From Candidatus Cloacimonadota bacterium (GTDB lineage: Bacteria; Cloacimonadota; Cloacimonadia; Cloacimonadales; TCS61): 12,786 bases of DNA. The notes under the pieces were generated by a model. That model ran no database searches. It was not told the DNA's origin and saw only the letters and a list, made by a program, of their open reading frames with translations. Shown in pieces: positions 1 to 7,054 of this stretch. Within the stretch, counting starts at the first letter, position 1. Every line of letters begins with the position of its first letter. The translations under genes were made by a program, and so were the position numbers. The stretch spans positions 1 through 12,786 of the forward strand of contig JAGGWC010000110.1 of the NCBI GenBank assembly GCA_021157645.1, in the 5' to 3' direction.

Positions 1-144
1 GAAATTACAAAAGGACCTTTTGCAGGATTAATTGGATACGTAGAAGATCAGAAAGATGTGAAAGAAGTTATTTTGCAGGTAACGATGTTGCATCAAGCAG
101 TTTCAGTTTCTGCCAGAGCAGATCAAATAAAAATAATACGATAG
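1..144 (+). CDS. NusG-family antiterminator paralogue, C-terminal KOW domain (5' truncated by window edge)
   Basis: Frame 1 is open from the window edge to TAG at 142-144 and gives the last 47 residues. They begin EITKGPFAGLIGYVED and continue with a beta-strand pattern ending SARADQIKIIR. GPFAG-x2-G-x-VE is the KOW signature of the NusG C-terminal domain, which follows the N-terminal RNA-polymerase-binding domain (outside this window). The later LHQAVSV stretch resembles specialised paralogues of the RfaH/UpxY/LoaP type more than housekeeping NusG, which usually has an FGR-x-TPVE motif there. Those paralogues prevent termination in long, often polysaccharide-related operons. The sugar-nucleotide epimerase 9 nt downstream fits that role. 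The KOW call is fairly secure; the choice of paralogue class is inference from about 20 residues. Confidence 0.7.
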   Translation, partial: EITKGPFAGLIGYVEDQKDVKEVILQVTMLHQAVSVSARADQIKIIR

Positions 145-153
145 GAAGGTTAA

Positions 154-1086
154 ATGAAAATATTAGTAACTGGTGGAGCGGGATTTATAGCTTCACATAT
201 TGTAGATAAATATATTGAACTCGGTCATGATGTGGTAGTGGTTGATAATTTATCATCCGGTTTTAAGCATAATGTAAATCCAAAAGCAAAATTTTATGAG
301 ATTGATATTCGCTCAAAAGAACTTGAACAGATATTTAAAGCAGAAAAACCGGAGATCGTGAATCATCATGCAGCTCAGATAAGTGTTCCCGTATCTGTTC
401 AAGAACCGGAACTCGATGCTGAAGTTAATGCAGTTGGTTTTTTGAATATTCTGCAAAATTGTGTTAAATATAAAGTAAAAAAAGTGATCTTCATTTCTTC
501 CGGTGGTGCTGTTTATGGTGAAGCTGAAGAATATCCCACAACAGAAAACTATGATCCTAAACCACTTTCACCTTATGCAATTCATAAATATGTTTCGGAA
601 AAATATCTCTATTTTTATAATCATCAATATGGTTTGAAATACACAGTTCTAAGATATGCAAATGTATTCGGACCGCGTCAAATTCCTCATGGAGAAGCCG
701 GAGTAGTTTCCATTTTTATAACAAATTTCAGAGATAATAAAAAAACATATCTCTATGCTTTCGATGAAGAACCGGATGGAATGATCCGTGATTATGTTTT
801 TGTAAGAGATATCGTTAATGCCAACGTGTTGGCATTAGATAGAGGTGAACTTGATGCATTTAATATCGGTACCGGTTTAGAAACAACAACCGGACAACTT
901 TATAGAGAAATTGCTTTACAGATGAATACGCAAATTGAACCTGTGCGAGAGGGAGCAAGACCCGGAGATATTAGGAGAAGTTGTTTGAATATTAATAAGG
1001 CAAAGATTGAATTTGGTTGGGAACCAAAGTACTCTTTGTCAGATGGCGTAAAGGAAACAATAGATTTTTTCATGAAGAAAAAATAA
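154..1086 (+). CDS. NAD-dependent sugar-nucleotide epimerase/dehydratase (UDP-glucose 4-epimerase-like)
   Basis: This is a 310-residue extended short-chain dehydrogenase/reductase (SDR), full length for GalE-like enzymes. The N-terminus KILVTGGAGFIASH is the Rossmann NAD-binding loop; the third glycine of the usual GxxGxxG is Ala13. D31 at the end of beta-2 suits NAD. SSGGAVYG (115-122) supplies the catalytic Ser, and YAIHK (Y141, K145) is the YxxxK catalytic pair. The later RYANVFGPRQ and RPGDIR motifs are typical of sugar-nucleotide epimerases. It would act in the cytoplasm on UDP- or another NDP-hexose for surface glycan synthesis. GGAAGG at 144-149 precedes the ATG. The gene follows a NusG-like antiterminator by 9 nt and precedes hflK by 9 nt, so it sits in one operon. 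Exact substrate (UDP-Glc, UDP-GlcNAc or other) cannot be read from sequence alone. Confidence 0.88.
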   Translation: MKILVTGGAGFIASHIVDKYIELGHDVVVVDNLSSGFKHNVNPKAKFYEIDIRSKELEQIFKAEKPEIVNHHAAQISVPVSVQEPELDAEVNAVGFLNILQNCVKYKVKKVIFISSGGAVYGEAEEYPTTENYDPKPLSPYAIHKYVSEKYLYFYNHQYGLKYTVLRYANVFGPRQIPHGEAGVVSIFITNFRDNKKTYLYAFDEEPDGMIRDYVFVRDIVNANVLALDRGELDAFNIGTGLETTTGQLYREIALQMNTQIEPVREGARPGDIRRSCLNINKAKIEFGWEPKYSLSDGVKETIDFFMKKK

Positions 1087-1095
1087 GGAGATCGT

Positions 1096-2064
1096 ATGCC
1101 GAAAATCGAGGAGCTCAACATTAAGCAGATCAAATTACCAAAGAAAAAGATAATTACAGGTGTAATTATTCTGGCAGCGGTAATTTTCTTTGCAACGGGT
1201 TTATATACCGTAAATCCGGAAGAAGTAGGTGTTATCCAGAGATTTGGGAAATACCTATCAACTACACAACCGGGATTGCATTTCAAGATTCCATTTGGTG
1301 TAGATAATCTTACTAAAATTAAAGTTAAACTTGTATTTAAGGAAGAATTTGGATTCAGAACTCTGCAAGCAGGAGTACGCACAAAATATTCTGCACAAAG
1401 TTACAATCATGAAGCAATTATGCTTACAGGTGATTTGAATATTGCAGATGTAGAATGGATAGTTCAATACAGAATAAAAGATCCTGTAAAGTATATGTTT
1501 AAAGTTAGAAATGTAGAAGAGACAATGCGGGATGTATCAGAATCTGTGATCCGGGAAGTTGTCGGTGATCGTAGTGTTGATGAAGTAATTGTACTTAATA
1601 GAAAAGAGATTGCAGATAAATCTCAGCTAATGCTTCAAGAACAACTCGATATTTACAATGCAGGATTAGAGATCGTTACGATCAATCTGCAGAATGTTAA
1701 TCCACCTGAAGCAGTTCAACCTGCTTTTAATAATGTGAACTCTGCAAAACAGGAAAAAGAAAGGATTATTAATGAAGCTTGGCAAAAATATAATCAGGTT
1801 ATTCCGGAAGCAGAAGGTAGAGCAAAAAGAACTATTGAAGAAGCTGAAGGATTTGCTGTAAATAGAGTTAATAGAGCTAATGGTGATGCTAACCGATTCA
1901 TCCAGATGTATAATACTTATCGCTATTCCAAAACCGTAACAAAGAAAAGACTCTACCTGGAGATGATGGAAAAAGTTCTGCCAAAAGTAGAAAAGAAGTA
2001 TATTATTGATGATAAAGCGAATAATGTACTCCCTCTCTTGAATCTTGGACAAGGAGGTAACTAA
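1096..2064 (+). CDS. hflK: HflK-like membrane SPFH protein
   Basis: The 322-residue protein has one N-terminal membrane span (about residues 18-37), then the SPFH/prohibitin domain starting YTVNPEEVGVIQRFGKY and the PGLHFKIPF motif. A long charged helix rich in E/K/A (about 215-290) forms the coiled-coil stalk. HflK pairs with HflC in a large cage in the membrane that encloses and modulates the FtsH protease. The next gene encodes the HflC partner, which strongly supports the assignment. It lacks the long Gly/Pro-rich N-terminus of proteobacterial HflK. The SD sequence AGGAG (1086-1090) overlaps the stop of the epimerase, showing tight operon packing. Confidence 0.85.
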   Translation: MPKIEELNIKQIKLPKKKIITGVIILAAVIFFATGLYTVNPEEVGVIQRFGKYLSTTQPGLHFKIPFGVDNLTKIKVKLVFKEEFGFRTLQAGVRTKYSAQSYNHEAIMLTGDLNIADVEWIVQYRIKDPVKYMFKVRNVEETMRDVSESVIREVVGDRSVDEVIVLNRKEIADKSQLMLQEQLDIYNAGLEIVTINLQNVNPPEAVQPAFNNVNSAKQEKERIINEAWQKYNQVIPEAEGRAKRTIEEAEGFAVNRVNRANGDANRFIQMYNTYRYSKTVTKKRLYLEMMEKVLPKVEKKYIIDDKANNVLPLLNLGQGGN

Positions 2065-2065
2065 A

Positions 2066-2998
2066 ATGAAAATGAAATTAAACTATATACTGATAATATT
2101 AGCACTTATTTTATTATTTAATGCATTTTATGTAATAGACGAAAGACAGCAGGTGATCATTACTCAGTTTGGTAAACCAGTTGGAGATGCAATAACAAAT
2201 GCCGGACTGCGTATCAAAATTCCATTTATTCAGAAAGTACATTATTTTGATAAAAGAATACTGGAATGGGATGGTGAAGCAAAGCAGATTCCAACATCGG
2301 ATAAGCGATATATTTGGATAGATACTTTCTCACGCTGGCAGATCGTTGACCCATTGAAGTTTTATGAGTCAACTCGTTATGAAAGCAGTGCACATGGTAG
2401 ATTGGATGACATAATCAGTGGTACTACACGTGATGTAATAAGCTCCAATAAATTACTGGAAATTGTAAGAAGTTCCAATAGAGAAATGACGTTTACATCT
2501 GAATATATGGATAGTAAATTGGCTGATGAAATCCTGGAAAATATCATTAATGGTCGTCAGATTATTGCAGATTCTATATTTGCACTTTCAAAAGTAAAAG
2601 TTGCAGAGTATGGTATCAATTTGATCGATGTTCGAATAAAAAGATTGAACTATAATCAGGAAGTTCAAGGGAAAGTATTTGAGAGAATGATCTCTGAAAG
2701 GAATAAGATCGCAGAAAAATACTTGTCAGAAGGAAAGGGAGATTCTTCTGAGATATTGGGTAAAATGCAGAGAGAGCTTGATCAAATTCAGTCTGAAGCA
2801 TATCAAACGGCTCAAGAGATCAAAGGTAAAGCAGATGCTGAAGCCATTAATATTTATGCAAATGCTTATAACAAAGATCCTGAATTTTATGAATTCCTGA
2901 AAACTTTAGAGACTTATGAAAAGACAATTGATAATAAGAATACACTCATTATGACTACAGATAGTGATTATTATAGGTTTCTAAAAACAATAAAATAA
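2066..2998 (+). CDS. hflC: HflC-like membrane SPFH protein
   Basis: The frame can be read from a TTG at 2045, but ATG at 2066 is the better start: AGGAGG (2052-2057) lies 8 nt before it, and this places the start 1 nt after the hflK stop. The 310-residue product has a membrane span at about residues 6-24, then YVIDERQQVIITQFGKPV and LRIKIPFIQKVHYFDKR, the standard HflC beginning. The central SPFH domain is followed by a charged helix with the Q-x-E-A-x-Q-x-A-x-E-I-x-G-x-A-D-A-E-A pattern shared by prohibitin-like proteins. It is the obligate partner of HflK in the FtsH-regulating complex. Both sides are tightly packed (hflK 1 nt, tadA 0 nt). Confidence 0.88.
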   Translation: MKMKLNYILIILALILLFNAFYVIDERQQVIITQFGKPVGDAITNAGLRIKIPFIQKVHYFDKRILEWDGEAKQIPTSDKRYIWIDTFSRWQIVDPLKFYESTRYESSAHGRLDDIISGTTRDVISSNKLLEIVRSSNREMTFTSEYMDSKLADEILENIINGRQIIADSIFALSKVKVAEYGINLIDVRIKRLNYNQEVQGKVFERMISERNKIAEKYLSEGKGDSSEILGKMQRELDQIQSEAYQTAQEIKGKADAEAINIYANAYNKDPEFYEFLKTLETYEKTIDNKNTLIMTTDSDYYRFLKTIK

Positions 2999-3457
2999 AT
3001 GAATAGCAAATATCCAGACGAATACTGGATGAAGTTCGCAATTGATGAAGCAAGATCGGCATTTCAGGAAAATGAAGTGCCGATCGGTGCTATATTAGTA
3101 AAGAACAACAAACTGATTGCTTCTGCTCATAACCGAACAAATGCTGCAAATAATGGATTAGCTCATGCTGAAAAATTAGTTATTGAAAAAATTATTGCAA
3201 ATGGTGAGAAGTTTTTAAATGATTATACTTTGTATGTAACCGTTGAACCTTGTTTGATGTGTGCTGGAATTATTATCTGGACACGTGTTGGAAAAGTTGT
3301 CTTTGGTTGTTACGATGAAAAAGCTGGAGCTGCAGGTTCAATTTATAATGCTTTGTTAGACAAAAATTTTAATCATAATCCTGAGTTAATATCTGGTGTT
3401 TGTGAAGATGAATGTTCCACTTTGATAAAGGACTTTTTTAGAAGCAAAAGAAAATAA
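2999..3457 (+). CDS. tadA: tRNA-specific adenosine deaminase TadA
   Basis: The 152-residue cytidine/deoxycytidylate-deaminase-fold protein carries the zinc site H56-A-E58 and P84-C85-LM-C88. E58 is the proton shuttle; H56, C85 and C88 bind zinc. The EVPIGAILV strand and the C-terminal segments FGCYDEKAGAAGS and SGVCEDECSTLIKDFFR match TadA, not CMP or guanine deaminases. TadA converts A34 to inosine in the tRNA-Arg(ACG) anticodon and is normally essential. The ATG directly abuts the hflC stop (TAAATG) and no good SD is visible, so translation probably depends on reinitiation by ribosomes leaving hflC. Confidence 0.9.
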   Translation: MNSKYPDEYWMKFAIDEARSAFQENEVPIGAILVKNNKLIASAHNRTNAANNGLAHAEKLVIEKIIANGEKFLNDYTLYVTVEPCLMCAGIIIWTRVGKVVFGCYDEKAGAAGSIYNALLDKNFNHNPELISGVCEDECSTLIKDFFRSKRK

Positions 3458-3485
3458 TTGGAGATTGGAGATTGGAGATTGAAGG
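3458..3485 (+). repeat. heptad tandem repeat upstream of four-helix-bundle gene
   Basis: Three perfect copies of TTGGAGA (3458-3478) are followed by a degenerate TTGAAGG (3479-3485), period 7 bp. The tract fills the gap between the tadA stop and the ATG at 3491. A related tract lies in inverted orientation after the gene (3891-3925), and a third heptad tract lies after the tRNA. Confidence 0.85.
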
Positions 3486-3490
3486 GTTTT

Positions 3491-3847
3491 ATGAATAAAG
3501 AAGAACTTAAAAAAAGAACCAAAGCATTTGCTCATAAATGTGTAAAAATCGTTAAATATCTACCAAATACATATTTAGGAAGACATATTCAAGGTCAGTT
3601 AGTTCGTTGTTCAACATCAGTTGCTGCAAATTACAGGGCAGCATGTAGATCTCAAAGTAAAGCATCCTTTATAGCAAAATTGAGTATTGTAATCGAAGAA
3701 GCTGATGAATCCCATTTCTGGATAGAATTTATAATAGATGAGAAGCTAATCTTAAATCAAGAAATATCGGATTTATTATCTGAAGCAGATCAATTGACAG
3801 CTATATTCGTATCTTCTAGAAAGACAGCGAGAAAGAATTTGAGTTGA
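3491..3847 (+). CDS. four-helix-bundle protein, S23 / 23S-rRNA-IVS family
   Basis: The frame is open from a TTG at 3458, but the first 11 codons would just translate the heptad repeat, so ATG at 3491 (118 residues) is preferred. The GAAGGG within the last repeat unit could serve as SD. The protein is wholly helical. Its conserved core, LVRCSTSVAANYRAACRSQS followed by K-x2-F and IVIEEADESHFWIEF, is the signature of the S23/IVS family, first found encoded in intervening sequences of 23S rRNA genes in Leptospira. It is also distantly related to Avd of diversity-generating retroelements. Its molecular role is unsettled; pentameric, basic helical bundles suggest nucleic-acid binding. The gene is free-standing here, between tadA and a tRNA, and is bracketed by inverted heptad repeats, as if inserted as a cassette. 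Family call is strong; function is not assigned. Confidence 0.85.
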   Translation: MNKEELKKRTKAFAHKCVKIVKYLPNTYLGRHIQGQLVRCSTSVAANYRAACRSQSKASFIAKLSIVIEEADESHFWIEFIIDEKLILNQEISDLLSEADQLTAIFVSSRKTARKNLS

Positions 3848-3890
3848 AGATTATTAATTTATGTATGTAAATGTGAGATTGTAATTATCA

Positions 3891-3925
3891 AATCGTAAAT
3901 CTTTAATCTCAAATCTAAAATTAGG
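3891..3925 (-). repeat. degenerate heptad tract, inverted relative to 3458-3485
   Basis: Period-7 units on the plus strand are AATCGTA, AATCTTT, AATCTCA, AATCTAA and AATTAGG. Read on the minus strand the core is xxAGATT, matching the GGAGATT phase of the tract before the gene. Over 18 aligned bases I count 14 identities with the reverse complement of the upstream tract. The last unit runs into the first two bases of the tRNA. Confidence 0.6.
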
Positions 3926-4013
3926 AGAGTTGCCGGAGCGGTTGAACGGGGCGGTCTCGAAAACCGTTGTGGGTGCAAGCCTACCCAGGGTTCGAATCCC
4001 TGACTCTCCGCCA
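3924..4013 (+). tRNA. tRNA-Ser (anticodon CGA)
   Basis: A 90-nt gene with encoded CCA (4011-4013). The acceptor GGAGAGT (3924-3930) pairs with ACTCTCC (4003-4009), with G4010 as discriminator. The anticodon stem GCGGT/ACCGT encloses loop CTCGAAA, giving anticodon CGA at 3958-3960, which reads UCG. The long variable arm (TTGTGGGTGCAAGCCTACCC region) is the class II serine hallmark, and GGTTCGAATCC is the T-arm. Confidence 0.97.
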
Positions 4014-4031
4014 TGTTTTAATTATGGATGA

Positions 4032-4066
4032 GGAATTAGGAATTACGAATTACAAATTATGAATAA
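4032..4066 (+). repeat. heptad tandem repeat downstream of tRNA-Ser
   Basis: Five period-7 units in a row: GGAATTA, GGAATTA, CGAATTA, CAAATTA, TGAATAA. The rest of 4014-4178 is plain AT-rich sequence with no gene; GGAGAG at 4168-4173 is the ribosome-binding site of the following lipoprotein gene. Confidence 0.8.
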
Positions 4067-4178
4067 ATATTTTGTATAGAGAATACATTACAAATAATAT
4101 CATTTAACTTGCCAAACAATATAATGAAATGAAACATTACATTAGTAATAAGAAATTATTAAAATTTGGAGAGTAATT

Positions 4179-4826
4179 ATGAAGAAAATTTTAGGTTTGG
4201 TTTTCATCCTTGCATTATTCCTTACAGGATGTACAGATGAAGGTATTTTGAGAATTAACAGTAATTCCAGTGAAAATGTTTGGTATGAATTGGATTATGG
4301 TCCAACGGAATGGTTGTCACAAGGAGAATCTGATTTATATTCATGGGACTTAAGCACTAGTCTTTTTGAAGAAGAATATAAGGAAATTACAGTATCATAT
4401 GGTGGTGATTATTGGTTTTGGTATGATTATGAAACAACTAAAACCATTAAACCAGGTAAAACAACATCAGTAAATATTATTGGAGATGCAGGTGAAATTG
4501 AGATCTGGAACAATTCGAATAGTTTCTATATTACTGAAGTCTATCTTTCACCTAGTGATGAATTAACTTGGGGAAGTGATGATCTTAATGGGATGATCGG
4601 ACCTGCGGAATCTGTTGTTTGGAAAGTTACGGTTGGAAGTTGGGATATTAGGATTGTTGACAATTACGATGATGAATTTATAAAACTTGATCAATATATA
4701 CCTGCTGAAACAAAATTTACTTATATGTATACCGGATTTAGAAAAACCGAGAATGTAAATGGTGAAAAAATTGATAATGCTAAAAATTGTACAACAATTA
4801 CAAAAGACCTCTGTGAAAAACGTTAA
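4179..4826 (+). CDS. putative lipoprotein of unknown function with duplicated beta-rich domain
   Basis: The 215-residue product starts MKKILGLVFILALFLTGC, a type II signal peptide with lipobox LTGC, so C18 would be lipidated. An acidic, Trp/Tyr-rich mature part follows. Two halves look alike: residues about 24-105 (ILRINSNSSENVWYEL, then SVNI) and about 107-190 (EIEIWNNSNSFYITEV, then FTYMY). Each has the order I-x-I-x-N-S-N-S, an aromatic strand, then a Gly/Pro-rich closing turn. This suggests tandem beta-sandwich domains on the periplasmic or outer face. GGAGAG (4168-4173) lies 5 nt before the ATG. I do not recognise a named family, and no function is claimed. The gene is monocistronic, with convergent minus-strand sequence beyond it. 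Confidence 0.75.
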   Translation: MKKILGLVFILALFLTGCTDEGILRINSNSSENVWYELDYGPTEWLSQGESDLYSWDLSTSLFEEEYKEITVSYGGDYWFWYDYETTKTIKPGKTTSVNIIGDAGEIEIWNNSNSFYITEVYLSPSDELTWGSDDLNGMIGPAESVVWKVTVGSWDIRIVDNYDDEFIKLDQYIPAETKFTYMYTGFRKTENVNGEKIDNAKNCTTITKDLCEKR

Positions 4827-4858
4827 GTAAGAAAATACTCATAAACAGTAGAGTTTCT

Positions 4859-5029
4859 TTAATCTATTTTTTTTATAAAATCACCAGAAGGTTGCTCAAT
4901 ATCATTAGCAGTGATTTTTTTAAATTCCTTAAACTTTTTAATGATATTGATAAATTCACCATGTTCACTTCCGATATCAAGAATATTTCTACCATCGATG
5001 GTTTTGATTATTTTTTTCCAATTTCTCCA
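4859..5029 (-). pseudogene. remnant of a class I SAM-dependent methyltransferase
   Basis: On the minus strand, right after the tolC-like stop, a 56-codon frame runs from just after TAG (5030-5032) to TAA (4859-4861). It reads WRNWKK, then RNILDIGSEHGEF, a helix, KKITAND and ends FIKKID. ILDIG-x-x-x-G is motif I of Rossmann methyltransferases, and the acidic residue ending the next strand (AND) fits motif post-I. No ATG, GTG or TTG lies in frame before motif I, and the frame stops long before motifs II-IV, so it cannot encode a working enzyme. I read it as a decayed fragment; a chance similarity cannot be fully excluded. Base composition is more AT-rich than neighbouring genes. Confidence 0.5.
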
Positions 5030-5036
5030 CTATCTT

Positions 5037-6272
5037 TTACCATTTCCCCAAAATTTTATTTGAAAGGAATAGGTTAATCTCTTCTTGTTTTTTAAGCAGT
5101 TCAAATTCTTTGCTCATACTTGATACCGTAGAATTCTGATACTCAATTTTAGAACGGTCAAGATCAAGCAGACTTATCATTCCATACTTATAATGTTCTT
5201 GAGCCATTTCCAGATTCTTCTTAGCAAGCTCAAGTTTATCTTCATACAATTCTTGCGATTTTTTTATTGTTTCAAAATCAGAAAGAAGTATCTGTAAATC
5301 TATCTTGCTACTCTCTTTTGTAATTTCAAGATCCATTCTTAATAGTTCGTGATTTCTCTTAGCTTGAAGATATTGTTCTCTAGTTTGCAATAAATTAAAA
5401 ATATTGTAACTTGCGTTAAGTGAGAGTGTATTGCTGGTTCTATCATAATTTCCAAAATCATAAATATCGTTTGGATCATTATGTGTTAATGAATATGTCA
5501 TTGTGAGTGAGGGTAGAAAATTCATCTTTTCTTGGAATAGCATTATCCTGCTGGTTTTTAGAGTGTTTTCCTTTTGTTGAAGTGCAATATTAGTTCGGAA
5601 TTCTGCGTTTTCTGTTGTGATATTTATGTTTGGATCAGCGAGCTCAAATCCTTCGTCATTTATATTCAAATAACTGAAAAGATCCTTCCTAAGTTTTACC
5701 AGGCTGTTCATAGCCTCATTTACTTCTATTTCATAATTGATTAAAGATATTTTACTTTGCTGCAATTCCATGGCAGATTTATCGCCTGCCTCAAATTGTA
5801 TTTGTGCTTGACCACTTATCTTTTGCTGAAGGATTAAATTCTCTTCTTGAATATCCAGATTTTTCTTTGATTCCAACACGGCTAAATATTTAAGAAATAC
5901 AGTATAAGCGATCATTTTTTTTCTGTTTTCCAAAGAAAGGTCGGCATTTCTTTTATTAAGGATAGAAGTTCTTACATTATAATAATTCGGTTCGTTCAAA
6001 CTGATCCCTTTACTTAATTGGAATGTAGCATTGTTTGACCAATCTGAACCTGTGTCAAAATTTTTAGAACTTCCAGCAGAAATGCGTGCTGAAGGTAGTA
6101 ATCCGATCCAACTGCTTCGTAGATCACTTTGTGCATTCAAGTTAGCTGCATTTTCCAGTTTAATATCGTATGAATTCTCTAAGCCGATATTTATCAAATC
6201 ATCAAGTGTGTATTCTTCAGCAAATATCAAAATCGGAATAATCAGTAAAAATGATATTATTATTCGTCTCAT
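5037..6272 (-). CDS. TolC-family outer-membrane efflux protein
   Basis: AAGGAG lies 6 nt before ATG at 6270-6272, so this start is chosen over a TTG seven codons upstream. The 411-residue product begins with a signal peptide, MRRIIISFLLIIPILIFA, probably cleaved before EEYTLDD. TLDDLINIGLENSYDIKLEN is the classic first helix of outer-membrane efflux (OEP) domains. Two OEP halves follow, each with long amphipathic helices and short beta segments, such as LPSARISAGSS near residue 60 and its counterpart LPSLTMTYSL near 250. The second half ends in the helix HYKYGMISLLDLDRS, the conserved Y-x-x-G-x-x-S/T-x-L-D-L turn. TolC proteins form trimeric channels for type I secretion or RND/MFS pumps. No membrane-fusion or pump gene is adjacent, so the partner lies elsewhere or beyond the degraded downstream region. 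Confidence 0.87.
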   Translation of the reverse strand: MRRIIISFLLIIPILIFAEEYTLDDLINIGLENSYDIKLENAANLNAQSDLRSSWIGLLPSARISAGSSKNFDTGSDWSNNATFQLSKGISLNEPNYYNVRTSILNKRNADLSLENRKKMIAYTVFLKYLAVLESKKNLDIQEENLILQQKISGQAQIQFEAGDKSAMELQQSKISLINYEIEVNEAMNSLVKLRKDLFSYLNINDEGFELADPNINITTENAEFRTNIALQQKENTLKTSRIMLFQEKMNFLPSLTMTYSLTHNDPNDIYDFGNYDRTSNTLSLNASYNIFNLLQTREQYLQAKRNHELLRMDLEITKESSKIDLQILLSDFETIKKSQELYEDKLELAKKNLEMAQEHYKYGMISLLDLDRSKIEYQNSTVSSMSKEFELLKKQEEINLFLSNKILGKW

Positions 6273-6511
6273 TTTGGTCTCCTTAATATTCAAAATTAAT
6301 AATCATCGGCAAGAATCTTAAGTTAAAGAAAATAGGCAATATTTTTTATTTGCAAACCTAATACATTGCTATCCAATGAAGCTTTAAATTCAAACTATAT
6401 TACAAATTAACAATAATTTATTTGACTAATAAAACTAACTGTATAAAAAAATTGTAACTTAAAATATTGATTTGCGTTATAGTATTTAGAAAACGGTGAA
6501 GGTAATAAAAT

Positions 6512-7054
6512 TTGGATAGAGAAAGAGAGATGATTCTCAATGCAAAAAAAGATATCAACCAGTTTGATTATCTTTATCAGAAGTACTATCCAAAAATCAA
6601 TAGTTTTGTATTTCATAGAGTGAAAGAAGAATCTGTGCGTAACGAGATCGTTTCTAATGTGTTTTTTAAAGCGATGAAACGGTTGGTTGTTTTCCGTTTC
6701 TATGATTCACGAAATTGCGGATTTTCATCTTGGTTATATCGTATCGCCTTAAGTGAGTTAAGTCAATATTTTTACGAAAGGAAACGCGAAAAAAGGATTC
6801 ATGATAATTTCAAATGGAATTTGCCGATAGGAATACCAATTGAGATTGATTATTCAGTTGTTGAAAAATTTATGACTGAGTTAAAATTAGATGAACAGAA
6901 TCTGATTTCTTTACGGTTTTATGAGAAGCTTAGTTATACTGAAATCGGTGAAATATTGAAAAAGAAAGAAGGTACGGTAAAAGTTCAAACGCACAGAATT
7001 TTAAAAAAATTACGAAAGAAGATTGAAAGGGAAATTGATAATGAAAGATCTTGA
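6512..7054 (+). CDS. ECF-type sigma-70 family RNA polymerase sigma factor
   Basis: The 180-residue protein has region 2 at about 17-92 (YLYQKYYPKINSFV, the -10 recognition helix, then FSSWLYRIALSELSQYF) and region 4 at about 118-172 (LDEQNLISLRFYEKLSYTEI, then a helix-turn-helix ending KVQTHRILKKLRKKI). Regions 1 and 3 are absent, as in ECF sigmas. TTG at 6512 is taken as start because GAAGG (6498-6502) is 9 nt upstream and MDREREMILNAKKD aligns with the usual ECF beginning; ATG at 6530 is the alternative. The stop overlaps the next gene by 14 nt, typical of a sigma/anti-sigma pair. The linker between domains is short. Target promoters are not visible. Confidence 0.85.
   Translation: MDREREMILNAKKDINQFDYLYQKYYPKINSFVFHRVKEESVRNEIVSNVFFKAMKRLVVFRFYDSRNCGFSSWLYRIALSELSQYFYERKREKRIHDNFKWNLPIGIPIEIDYSVVEKFMTELKLDEQNLISLRFYEKLSYTEIGEILKKKEGTVKVQTHRILKKLRKKIEREIDNERS

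Noticed and set aside
3491..3847. Avd accessory protein of a diversity-generating retroelement
   Set aside because: Only the distant fold relation holds. No reverse transcriptase, template/variable repeat pair or C-type-lectin target is present in the window.
3891..3925. Attachment-site duplication of the tRNA-Ser 3' end
   Set aside because: No second copy of the tRNA 3' sequence (TTCGAATCCCTGACTCTCC) occurs in the window and no integrase is present.
4892..5077. Plus-strand 61-codon reading frame after the lipoprotein gene
   Set aside because: It has no ribosome-binding site and lies antisense to the methyltransferase remnant and the end of the tolC-like gene, which read better on the minus strand.
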